DNA of 7,035 nucleotides, taken from assembly GCA_003454415.1 (NCBI GenBank), contig DMKG01000295.1, positions 1,607 through 8,641 on the forward strand. Reading direction: 5' to 3'. A model generated the notes under the pieces. It was not told where the DNA came from. It did not search any database and worked only from the letters and a program-made list of their open reading frames with translations. A program made the translations under genes and the position numbers. This document shows positions 1 to 6,021 of the stretch, in pieces. The stretch is from Alphaproteobacteria bacterium. GTDB lineage: Bacteria > Pseudomonadota > Alphaproteobacteria > UBA11222. How positions within the stretch are numbered: position 1 is the first letter of the stretch; every line of letters starts with the position of its first letter.

Positions 1-11
1 CTTTCCAACGC

Positions 12-39
12 CGCCGCTATCATATTATATGAAGCGGCG
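12..39. repeat. Inverted repeat / hairpin upstream of the nitroreductase gene
   Basis: CGCCGCT at 12-18 pairs perfectly with AGCGGCG at 33-39. Inside, TCATA (20-24) pairs with TATGA (28-32) around a 3-nt loop, leaving A19 as a single bulge. This gives a 12-bp GC-then-AT stem. No T-run follows on the plus strand, so it is a poor intrinsic terminator. It lies 53 bp before the first start codon and could be an operator, an mRNA leader structure, or part of a neighbouring gene's end outside the window. Confidence 0.35.
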
Positions 40-53
40 CGGAGGCGCGCCAA
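24..53 (-). promoter_or_regulatory. Candidate leftward sigma70-type promoter
   Basis: Read on the minus strand there is a perfect TATAAT -10 (24-29), with TTGGCG (48-53) as a -35-like box 18 bp upstream. It would drive a gene leaving the window to the left, divergent from the nitroreductase gene. The -10 sits inside the hairpin at 12-39. The assignment rests on consensus matching only, and no leftward gene is visible here. Confidence 0.25.
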
Positions 54-92
54 TGCGGTCACGCAACAGCATGCAGACAGGACATCCAGCCC

Positions 93-674
93 ATGACACA
101 GCAGCTGATGGAACAGATTTTGACCCGCCGCTCGGTATCGGTGCGCCTGCTTTCCGAACCGGGACCGGATGACGCCGCGCTGGAAAACATTCTTCGCGGC
201 GCGAGCCGCGTACCCGATCATGGCAAGATTCATCCGTGGCGTTTCATCGTCATTCGCGGCGCGGCGCGCGCGAGGCTGGGCCAAGTGCTGCGCGCCGCCT
301 ATCCGGACCAGGAAGCCGGCGCCTCGGAAGCCAAACTCGATCTGGAGGCCGGACGCTTTACCCGCGCGCCTCTCGTCATCGCCGTTGTGTCCCGCCTCAC
401 CACGCCGCATCATATCCCCGAATGGGAGCAGACCCTTTCGTCCGGGGCCGTATGTCTGAACCTGTTATATTCCGCCCACGCCATGGGTTTTGGCGCGAAC
501 TGGATCACCGAATGGTACGCCTATCATCCCAGGGTTCGGGCGGCGCTGGGCCTTGCGGCGAATGAAAAAATCGCGGGCTTTGTCTATATCGGCACCCCGG
601 TGGAAAAGCCCGATGACCGCCCCCGCCCCACGCTTGGCGAAGTCGTGAGCGAGTGGCGCGAACCTTTGGGCTGA
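93..674 (+). CDS. YdjA-like FMN-dependent NAD(P)H nitroreductase
   Basis: A 193-aa nitroreductase-fold protein, predicted to be a cytoplasmic, FMN-binding, homodimeric NAD(P)H oxidoreductase. It resembles the small YdjA subgroup of E. coli. Visible family signatures are RRS at 12-14 (N-terminal arginines that contact FMN phosphate), PDHGKIHPWRF at 41-51, RAPLVI at 91-96, the WEQxxSSGAxxxNL helix at 111-124, GFGANW at 132-137 and GFVYIGT at 162-168. Length matches YdjA (about 180-190 aa), so the gene appears full length. The ATG at 93 follows an AGGAC-like ribosome site around 79-83, and the ATG at 71 is out of frame. It ends 3 bp before mazG, so the two are probably co-transcribed. The physiological substrate cannot be read from the sequence, because this family reduces many nitro and quinone compounds. 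Confidence 0.9.
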   Translation: MTQQLMEQILTRRSVSVRLLSEPGPDDAALENILRGASRVPDHGKIHPWRFIVIRGAARARLGQVLRAAYPDQEAGASEAKLDLEAGRFTRAPLVIAVVSRLTTPHHIPEWEQTLSSGAVCLNLLYSAHAMGFGANWITEWYAYHPRVRAALGLAANEKIAGFVYIGTPVEKPDDRPRPTLGEVVSEWREPLG

Positions 675-677
675 ACC

Positions 678-1496
678 ATGAGCGGGCGGCAGGACATCAG
701 CGCCCTTCTCGCCATCATGGCGCGGCTGCGGGCCCCTGACGGCTGCCCCTGGGACCGCGAACAGGATTTCGGCAGCATTGCGCCCTACACTATCGAAGAA
801 GCCTATGAAGTAGCCGACGCCATCGCCCGGCAGGACATGGACGGCCTGAAGGACGAGCTCGGAGATCTGCTGTTTCAGACCGTCTATCATACGCAACTGG
901 CGGCGGAGATCGGCGCGTTCACTTTCGCCGAAGTGGTGGATGCCATCTGTTCGAAGATGATCCGCCGCCATCCCCATGTCTTCGGGGACGCGCAGATCGC
1001 CGACGCGGCGGCGCAGACCCTGGCCTGGGAGGAATACAAGGCGCAGGAGCGCGCCGCCAGGCCCGGCGGCGACACCCGAAAGGGGCTGCTGGATGGCGTG
1101 CCGCTTAATCTGCCGGCCCTCACCCGGGCGCATAAATTACAGGGACGCGCGTCGAAAGCCGGTTTTGACTGGCGGCAGACCGCCCCGGTGATCGGCAAGC
1201 TGCGTGAGGAAATCGGCGAACTCGAAGCCGAAATCGCCGCCGGGGCGAGCGAGGAAAAACTTCAGGCGGAACTCGGCGATATCCTGTTTTCGGCGGTGAA
1301 TCTCGCACGGCATCTGCGCCTGGATCCAGAAGCCGCGCTGCGCGGCGCAAACCGGAAATTCGAGCAGCGCTTTGCCTATATCGAACAGCGGCTCGCCAAA
1401 ACCGGGAAAAAGCCCGCCGATTGCACCCTGGCGGAACTCGACGCGCTATGGGAGGAGGCGAAGCAGCAGGAAGCCGCCGCGAAACCAGCCATCTGA
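678..1496 (+). CDS. mazG: Nucleoside triphosphate pyrophosphohydrolase MazG
   Basis: A 272-aa protein with the two tandem MazG domains typical of the bacterial housekeeping enzyme, which hydrolyses (d)NTPs to the monophosphate and pyrophosphate. In E. coli it limits non-canonical nucleotides and affects ppGpp. The N-terminal domain carries CPWDREQ at 23-29, the Mg-binding EEAYE at 40-44 and ELGD at 60-63, then RRHPHVF at 96-102. The central linker has the conserved LPALTRAHKLQ run at 145-155 and GFDW at 162-165. The C-terminal catalytic domain has EEIGE at 177-181 and ELGD at 198-201, followed by NLARHL and NxKFExRF at 225-232. All key acidic residues are present and the length matches E. coli MazG (263 aa). 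The ATG lies 3 bp after the nitroreductase stop with only a weak ribosome site, suggesting translational coupling. Confidence 0.96.
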   Translation: MSGRQDISALLAIMARLRAPDGCPWDREQDFGSIAPYTIEEAYEVADAIARQDMDGLKDELGDLLFQTVYHTQLAAEIGAFTFAEVVDAICSKMIRRHPHVFGDAQIADAAAQTLAWEEYKAQERAARPGGDTRKGLLDGVPLNLPALTRAHKLQGRASKAGFDWRQTAPVIGKLREEIGELEAEIAAGASEEKLQAELGDILFSAVNLARHLRLDPEAALRGANRKFEQRFAYIEQRLAKTGKKPADCTLAELDALWEEAKQQEAAAKPAI

Positions 1497-1501
1497 CTTT
1501 T

Positions 1502-1538
1502 CCCGCACCAAACAGCCAGAGGCGAAACCTGGTGCGGG
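1502..1538. repeat. 9-bp inverted repeat built on the tRNA 3' end
   Basis: CCCGCACCA (1502-1510) is the exact reverse complement of TGGTGCGGG (1530-1538), with a 19-nt spacer. The right arm is the last nine bases of tRNA-Leu, including CCA and the discriminator base. The left arm lies 6 bp past the mazG stop. Neither strand has a T-run after the second arm, so this is not a classical intrinsic terminator for either convergent gene. Confidence 0.7.
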
Positions 1539-1616
1539 CGGTCGGAATCGAACCGACACTCTGTCACCAGAACTGGATTTTGAGTCCAGCGCGTCTACCA
1601 GTTCCACCACGCCCGC
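1530..1616 (-). tRNA. tRNA-Leu (anticodon CAA)
   Basis: An 87-nt class II tRNA with encoded CCA (1530-1532 on the minus strand). The 7-bp acceptor stem pairs GCGGGCG (1610-1616) with CGCCCGC (1534-1540), and the discriminator is A. The anticodon stem CTGGA/TCCAG (1585-1589 with 1573-1577) encloses the loop CTCAAAA, giving anticodon CAA at 1580-1582, which reads UUG. The long variable arm (TCTG-GTGA-CAGA) is typical of leucine tRNA. The T stem GTCGG/CCGAC encloses TTCGATT. The D loop has the expected GG and TAGA elements. The gene is convergent with mazG, with 33 bp between them. Confidence 0.96.
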
Positions 1617-1628
1617 ATTGGAAGCGCT

Positions 1629-1657
1629 CTTATAACGAAGGACATGTATCTTCGCCA
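1629..1657 (-). promoter_or_regulatory. Candidate promoter of tRNA-Leu
   Basis: On the minus strand a TATAAG -10 (1629-1634) lies 17 bp from TGGCGA (1652-1657), a weak -35. A start site near 1622 would give a leader of about six bases before the mature tRNA 5' end. Position and -10 fit well, while the -35 matches the sigma70 consensus in only three of six bases. Confidence 0.3.
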
Positions 1658-1812
1658 GCGTTTATACTGACGCCATTCATGGTCTCCGGGGGTTTTTTGA
1701 CCGGCTTTTGCTGCGAGAGCGCTATCCACCACCGCCCGGGGCTACATAACCCCTGCTGCTGTTGACGGTCTTGCCCAATACGCAAGCCGCCTCGCAATCA
1801 CATCGAATATCA

Positions 1813-1848
1813 GGCGCTCACCGCAATAGCGTCTAGGCGGCGCTCACC
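1813..1848. repeat. 10-bp direct repeat at the antitoxin 3' end
   Basis: GGCGCTCACC occurs at 1813-1822 and again at 1839-1848, 26 bp apart. The right copy encodes the last residues of the HTH antitoxin (minus strand, before its TAG). The left copy lies just downstream of that gene. The 216 bp from the tRNA (1617) to the antitoxin stop otherwise hold no convincing gene, only G/C-rich short inverted repeats such as GGGG/CCCC at 1738-1753. Confidence 0.5.
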
Positions 1849-2183
1849 CTGATCATTCCGATCGGACGGGTTTGCGGCTTCCTGCGAATGGAGATTTCAA
1901 TATCGCGATCCATTGCAGTCAGGAATGACATCAATCGCTCAACCGTGAAGCCCTCCAGTTTGTAATGTTGCAGGGCGGATATTTTTGCCTGATCCACTCT
2001 AAGCAAATTCGCAGCGGACGCCTGGCTGTGACGTCCAGCTTCAAGAATCTGGTTTATGGTGTGCGCAAGCCTGCGTTTGGTCTGACGCTCGTCAGCGTCG
2101 TCAAAGTCAGGAACGGCAAACATATTGCCGCTGTCATGAATAACGGTCTCTAGCTCTATTAGTGCCTCAGGTTTTTTTATCAT
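1833..2183 (-). CDS. HigA2-like XRE/HTH_37 antitoxin
   Basis: A 116-aa protein of the helix-turn-helix family usually encoded just downstream of a RelE/HigB (Gp49-like) toxin. Such antitoxins bind the toxin and repress their own promoter. The N-terminal SGNMFAVPDFDDADE (18-32) matches the family's SGNVFADLGLPDAEE-type region. The HTH spans about 51-78, with SQASAANLLRVDQAKISAL as helices 2-3, followed by the conserved GFTVERLMSFLTAMDRDIEI (78-97) and the basic RRKPQTRP tail. The usual SALLRGxxxGF turn is replaced by SALQHYKLEGF. The ATG at 2183 has a strong GGGAGG site six bases upstream. The gene is more AT-rich than its neighbours and starts with a seven-A run, suggesting horizontal origin. 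The upstream partner looks broken, so this may be an orphan antitoxin or regulator. It reads as intact. Confidence 0.85.
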   Translation of the reverse strand: MIKKPEALIELETVIHDSGNMFAVPDFDDADERQTKRRLAHTINQILEAGRHSQASAANLLRVDQAKISALQHYKLEGFTVERLMSFLTAMDRDIEISIRRKPQTRPIGMIRVSAA

Positions 2184-2384
2184 ATTGCGCCTCCCAGTCC
2201 TCTTGAGCGAGCTTCAAATTGAGCGATCATCAAACGCCGCTCTATAAAGTTCTATCCCCGCAACCAATCTTGAGTCTTTTGGCGACTTCTTCTCAAACGC
2301 AGGAAGAGTATTAAACTGCTTCCAAAAAACGCGTCGTGCAGATTGCCGTAAGCTTTCGAACACCCAGGACACGCAAAAAACCAT
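2167..2384 (-). pseudogene. Probable remnant of the cognate RelE/HigB-type toxin
   Basis: Two overlapping reading frames upstream of the antitoxin look like pieces of one protein. From 2384 to 2214 a 56-codon frame holds LPAFEKKSPK (27-36) and GIELYRAAF (43-51), like the xLHAFQKKS...IELIRxRL end of Gp49-like toxins. It stops at TGA 2214-2216. The frame displaced by one base, open from 2226, encodes LKLAQEDWEAQYDKKT and stops at TGA 2167-2169. It overlaps the antitoxin start by 17 bases, the usual layout for these pairs. A one-base insertion or two-base deletion near 2214-2229 would explain the break. The normal N-terminal part (about 60 residues) is not visible, so the gene is also truncated. 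The ATG at 2384 has a poorly spaced ribosome site. The match is by eye and the assignment is tentative. Confidence 0.4.
2190..2195 (-). promoter_or_regulatory. Ribosome binding site of the antitoxin
   Basis: GGGAGG on the minus strand, six bases before the ATG at 2183. It is one of the strongest ribosome sites in the window. It lies inside the reading frame of the proposed toxin C-terminus, as expected for coupled toxin-antitoxin genes. Confidence 0.7.
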
Positions 2385-2699
2385 GAACCTTCTCTGGCTT
2401 TGCCGAAGGATATTCGCAACCTACTCACGCAATCGCACGCTGTCTTATTTATCTATCCCGGAAACGGGGAATTTCAAGAGAAGCGGCGCGAGGGAAAAGG
2501 TCACTTTTTTCAATCCACCCACACTCTCTCCCTCTCTCCATAACCTACAAAGTGGATAAAGTTAGGGCGCTTCAAACCACTGCCCGGGCCGTGTCAACGG
2601 ATTGTGAAGGATTGAGGCGATATATCCTTTCTGCAGGAAGCGCCCACGGTCCTATTTTCCCAAATAGACACCTGCACGCTTTCCTGTTAAGGCAGGCAG
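2385..2699. other. Non-coding stretch between the toxin remnant and the yqaA operon
   Basis: I see no convincing gene on either strand. Contents are a small GNRA-type hairpin CCCG-GAAA-CGGG (2457-2468), a T6 run (about 2505-2510), a CT-rich tract (2523-2538), the palindrome GCCCGGGC (2582-2589), two GGATTG copies ten bases apart (2599 and 2609), a quasi-palindrome centred on CTGCAG (2627-2640), and the CTATTT/AAATAG inverted repeat. The promoter of the downstream operon should lie in the right half, but no clean -35/-10 pair was found. Confidence 0.6.
2652..2667. promoter_or_regulatory. CTATTT-TCCC-AAATAG inverted repeat, candidate operator
   Basis: A perfect 6-bp inverted repeat with a 4-nt spacer, 32 bp before the yqaA-like start codon. 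Its symmetry and position suit a repressor or activator site, or a short leader hairpin. It has no known consensus that I can name. Confidence 0.3.
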
Positions 2700-3281
2700 A
2701 TGTTTAGAAATCTCTATGACTGGACGATGAGGCAGGCTGGGGGCAGACACGCCGAACCCGCACTGGCCGCTGTTTCCTTTGCAGAGAGCTCATTCTTTCC
2801 CATCCCACCCGACGTCATGCTGATACCGATGGTGCTGGCGCGGCAGGAACGCGCCTGGTGGATTGCGGCCACCTGCACGATTTCTTCGGTCCTGGGCGGA
2901 ATACTGGGATATGCCATCGGCTATTTCCTGTTCGCCACCTTCGGAAAAATGATCATTGATTTCTATGACATGCAGGCGGGTTTTGAAGCCTATCAGGCGA
3001 CATTCGCCGAGTACGGGCTGTGGATCATCCTGATCAAGGGGCTCACCCCCATCCCTTACAAACTGATCACCATTGCCTCGGGCGTCGCCAAATTCGATTT
3101 TCTGATATTCGTCCTTGCTTCCATCGTCACCCGTGGACTGAGATTTTTTGCCGTCAGCGCCCTGTTGTGGAAATATGGCGCGCCGATCCGTGAGTTTATC
3201 GACAAAAGGCTGAACCTCCTTGGCTACGGCTTTTTGGGGCTGTTGGTCAGCGGCTTCCTGGTAGTAAGATTCGCTTTCTGA
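2700..3281 (+). CDS. YqaA family DedA/VTT-domain membrane protein
   Basis: A 193-aa inner-membrane protein of the DedA/VTT (SNARE-associated) superfamily, YqaA branch. DedA proteins maintain envelope integrity and proton motive force, and some act as undecaprenyl-phosphate or lipid flippases. No specific substrate is established for this branch. Visible signatures are FAESSFFPIPPDVMLIPM (27-44, with the conserved acidic E29 and the PxPP re-entrant motif), the glycine-rich GGILGYAIGYFLF (66-78), KGLTPIPYKLITIASG (113-128) and the RGLRFF motif (145-150). Hydrophobic segments lie at about 54-80, 107-128, 134-157 and 173-191. The length fits the family. The ATG at 2700 follows AAGGCAGG at 2689-2696, a good ribosome site. 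It is the first gene of the four-gene run, 26 bp before the kinase gene. Confidence 0.9.
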   Translation: MFRNLYDWTMRQAGGRHAEPALAAVSFAESSFFPIPPDVMLIPMVLARQERAWWIAATCTISSVLGGILGYAIGYFLFATFGKMIIDFYDMQAGFEAYQATFAEYGLWIILIKGLTPIPYKLITIASGVAKFDFLIFVLASIVTRGLRFFAVSALLWKYGAPIREFIDKRLNLLGYGFLGLLVSGFLVVRFAF

Positions 3282-3293
3282 ATAACTCCGAGC

Positions 3294-3300
3294 AGAGAGG
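3294..3300 (+). promoter_or_regulatory. Ribosome binding site fixing the kinase TTG start
   Basis: AGAGAGG ends seven bases before TTG at 3308. No in-frame ATG exists between the preceding gene's stop and this TTG, and the next in-frame methionines fall inside the second hydrophobic segment (residue 50). TTG 3308 is therefore the best start. Confidence 0.7.
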
Positions 3301-3307
3301 CAAGAAA

Positions 3308-6016
3308 TTGCCAGCGAACCGGGACCTCTATCGCGATCAGGTAGCTTTCCTGGCGCAGCAAACGCCCATCACCATTCTGGTCAGCGGCGGCGTCACTCTT
3401 TTCACCTCCATATTCCTGTGGACTGAGCTTCCCGATCTGCCATTGTTCATCTGGATGATGGCGCAGTGCATTTTCATTACGGCCATCTATCTGCAATGGC
3501 GGCGCGAAGACATAAGGCAGCGCCTGAAATTGTCGCAGCCTGCATCCAGCCAGCCCCCCCGGAGGCTGAGCTTCATCCCCCAACCCGTCATCTGGGGCGG
3601 ACTGGGAGGGGCATTATGGGGCGTGACCGTTCTTTATTTCCACGAACTGGAACCCGAAAGCAGACTGGCGCTCATCATTGTCCTCTTCGGAATGGCGAGC
3701 GGCGCTTCCTCGGTCATGGCGGCAATCCCTGCCATGGCGGCCAGTTTCATTCTGGCTACGCTGACCCCGTTAACCGCCTATTTCTTTCTCCAGGCAACCA
3801 CCGCCTATTCCGCCCTGGGAGCAATGGCGATCATCTACACATTCTCACTGCTGTACTCAGCGCATAATATCTATCGCCGCTTTCTTGAATTTACACAGAA
3901 CCGGCGTGAAAACGCCGCACTGCTGGAACAGATACGCAACGAGCGCGAGGCGGCGGCGGAATCCCTGGCGCGCAGCGAAGAACGCTACAGCGATGTCGCA
4001 GATAATGTGGGCGATCTGGTGGTCAGCACAGATGGGGACGGCGCGTTCCTGTTCGTCAATCAGGCCTTTCGCGAAAAGCTTGGATATAGCGGCGAAGACC
4101 TGCGGAAGCTGACTTTCCGCAGCATTCTTCATGAAGATTATCTGAGACAGTCCCTTGACCGCATAGGCAGTGTTTTACGTAGAGAAGCCTTTGACCCCGT
4201 CGAACTGGCGCTGAAAACAAAAGGAGGCGATATCTTCTGGTCTGAAGGAAAAATCAATCCCCTGCACGAAGATGGCCAGCTTATCCGTATCCACGGCGTT
4301 TTCCGCGATATAAGCCTGCGCAGGCTGGCCGAACAGGCGCAACGGGAAATGCAGGAGGAACTGCAATTGCGCGTCACCGCCGCCACCCGCGATCTGGAGG
4401 AAAAGAACATCTCGCTTCAAAAGGAGGTTTCAGAACGGCTGCAGGCGGAACGCGCATGGCGAAACAGTGAAGCGCAATTACGCCTGATACTGGATTCCAG
4501 CGTGGAGGCGATTTACGGCGTCGACCGTGAGGGACGCTGCACTTTCGCCAACAGCGCCTGCGCCTATCTGCTCGGATTTCAGGAACCCGCCGATTTACTG
4601 GGCGCCGATATGCACACCCTCACCCATTCCCCCGACGGCGGACTTTCTGTGGAAGCTTGCGCGATCTGCCAGGTAAATCGCAAAAACATCCGCGCGCATG
4701 CGGATAACCAAAAATTCACCCGCAAGGACGGATCGCAATTCGCCGTGGAATACAGCGCGGGCTCCATTGTCAGGGATTCACAGATCGTTGGGGGCGTCGT
4801 CGCGTTCCTCGATATCACCCGCAGGCTCACGGCGGAAGAGAAGTTACGCCAATCCCAGAAAATGGAAGCGATTGGCCAGCTGACCGGCGGCATCGCTCAT
4901 GATTTCAACAATCTTCTGGCGATCATCCTGGGGAATCTCGATCTGCTGGCTTCCAGTCTGCAGAAGGAGACGCCGCCCCAGGCAAGCGTCATGACCCGCC
5001 GCACCCAGGCGGCGATACGCGCGTCGGAACGCGCCAGCGCGCTGACCCAGCGGCTGCTTACCTTTTCGCAGAAAAAAAGGCTGAGCCCGCAGATCATAGA
5101 TCCGGGCCGGATTATGGCGGATATGAGCGACATGCTGCGCCGCACCCTGGGTGATGAAATCCAGTTGGATATCCGCGTGGACAGGGCGGCATGCAAAGTG
5201 CTTGGAGATGTATCGCAGTTTGAGAACGCGATCATCAATCTATCCCTGAACGCGCGGGACGCCATGCCCGAAGGCGGGGTGCTGAGTTTCGAGATCAGGA
5301 ATATCAGCCTGGATGAAGCACGCGTTTTTTCGGGTACGGAGATTCCCGCGGGCGATTATCTCTGCATCAGAGTGAGCGACACGGGAGCAGGAATTGCGCA
5401 GGAAAATCTGAACCGGGTGTTCGAGCCATTTTTCACCACCAAGGAATCTGGTAAAGGCACAGGGCTTGGCCTCAGCATGGTGTTCGATTTTGTTCAGCAA
5501 TTATCCGGCCATATTTATATTGACAGCCTGCCGGCGCGCGGCACTGAAGTCAGCATATTCCTGCCCCGCATGCTGCAGACGACAGATGCGGCCACAATCT
5601 CACAGAAACCCCAGGAGAGGGGAAACGGCGCAGAGGGATTTTTCAATCCCGCCGCACATAAGGTTCTTGTGGTGGAGGACGAGCCTGGCGTGCGGCAAAG
5701 CACGGTCGCCCAACTGAAGGAATTGGGATATACGGTCGTGACGGCGGAAGACGGCCCTGCAGCGATAGAAATCTTTTCCGCCGAGCCGGGAATCGATCTG
5801 CTGTATTCGGATGTGAGCATGCCCAATGGAATGAATGGCCATGCCCTGGCCGAGAAAATCCGCGCTCTCAGCTCAGATGTCAAAATTCTTCTGTGCACCG
5901 GTTATGACGGCGAAACCGGCATTGCTTCGGCCGCGGCGTCTACTTACAAAATCCTGCAAAAGCCGGTGCGAAAGGATACCCTGGAGATGGCGCTGCGGGA
6001 AGCCCTGAACGGTTGA
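3308..6016 (+). CDS. Membrane-bound hybrid sensor histidine kinase (2xPAS-HisKA-HATPase-REC)
   Basis: A 902-aa hybrid kinase. Residues 20-188 form an N-terminal membrane sensor with about five or six hydrophobic segments (21-38, 45-63, 95-111, 119-140, 143-162, 168-184) and no recognised ligand motif. A coiled coil (190-225) leads to PAS1 (226-338). A second coiled coil (340-386) leads to PAS2 (387-506). The HisKA H-box is GGIAHDFNN with phospho-acceptor H531. The ATPase domain has the N-box around N644/N648, G1 DTGAGI (691-696), the F-box FEPFFTTK (705-712) and G2 GKGTGLGLS (715-723). The C-terminal receiver (785-901) has E790/D791, phospho-acceptor D835, T864 and K885. All catalytic residues are present. 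No output domain or separate response regulator is nearby, so phosphotransfer to a distant Hpt or regulator is inferred. The start is TTG. The gene lies between yqaA and dsbB. The signal is unknown. Confidence 0.93.
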   Translation: MPANRDLYRDQVAFLAQQTPITILVSGGVTLFTSIFLWTELPDLPLFIWMMAQCIFITAIYLQWRREDIRQRLKLSQPASSQPPRRLSFIPQPVIWGGLGGALWGVTVLYFHELEPESRLALIIVLFGMASGASSVMAAIPAMAASFILATLTPLTAYFFLQATTAYSALGAMAIIYTFSLLYSAHNIYRRFLEFTQNRRENAALLEQIRNEREAAAESLARSEERYSDVADNVGDLVVSTDGDGAFLFVNQAFREKLGYSGEDLRKLTFRSILHEDYLRQSLDRIGSVLRREAFDPVELALKTKGGDIFWSEGKINPLHEDGQLIRIHGVFRDISLRRLAEQAQREMQEELQLRVTAATRDLEEKNISLQKEVSERLQAERAWRNSEAQLRLILDSSVEAIYGVDREGRCTFANSACAYLLGFQEPADLLGADMHTLTHSPDGGLSVEACAICQVNRKNIRAHADNQKFTRKDGSQFAVEYSAGSIVRDSQIVGGVVAFLDITRRLTAEEKLRQSQKMEAIGQLTGGIAHDFNNLLAIILGNLDLLASSLQKETPPQASVMTRRTQAAIRASERASALTQRLLTFSQKKRLSPQIIDPGRIMADMSDMLRRTLGDEIQLDIRVDRAACKVLGDVSQFENAIINLSLNARDAMPEGGVLSFEIRNISLDEARVFSGTEIPAGDYLCIRVSDTGAGIAQENLNRVFEPFFTTKESGKGTGLGLSMVFDFVQQLSGHIYIDSLPARGTEVSIFLPRMLQTTDAATISQKPQERGNGAEGFFNPAAHKVLVVEDEPGVRQSTVAQLKELGYTVVTAEDGPAAIEIFSAEPGIDLLYSDVSMPNGMNGHALAEKIRALSSDVKILLCTGYDGETGIASAAASTYKILQKPVRKDTLEMALREALNG

Positions 6017-6021
6017 GCACA

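Noticed and set aside
465..1133. 222-codon minus-strand open frame across the nitroreductase and mazG
   Set aside because: It is antisense to two well-recognised genes, has no family-like motifs, and is explained by the GC-rich third positions of the plus-strand genes.
1681..1710. GGTC...GACC with a T6 run as an intrinsic terminator
   Set aside because: The stem is only 4 bp and the T-run sits in the loop rather than after the stem. No upstream gene needs it.
1421..1765. Plus-strand open frame running through the mazG end and the tRNA
   Set aside because: It crosses a complete tRNA gene and overlaps mazG. The residues resembling a common annotated peptide (VGIEPT...) come from reading through the antisense tRNA-Leu.
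2214..2229. Programmed -1 frameshift joining the two toxin frames
   Set aside because: The junction codons (TCA ATT TGA) do not form an X XXY YYZ slippery heptamer, so decay or a sequencing error is simpler.
2384..2560. Cys-containing frame on the minus strand (FFACPGCSKAYG) suggesting a zinc ribbon
   Set aside because: There is no start codon or ribosome site, only one CxxC pair, and it lies in sequence with no other coding signs.
1530..2640. Integrative element attached at tRNA-Leu
   Set aside because: No integrase is seen and no direct repeat of the tRNA 3' end. The only repeat of that end is inverted and on the opposite side from the accessory patch.
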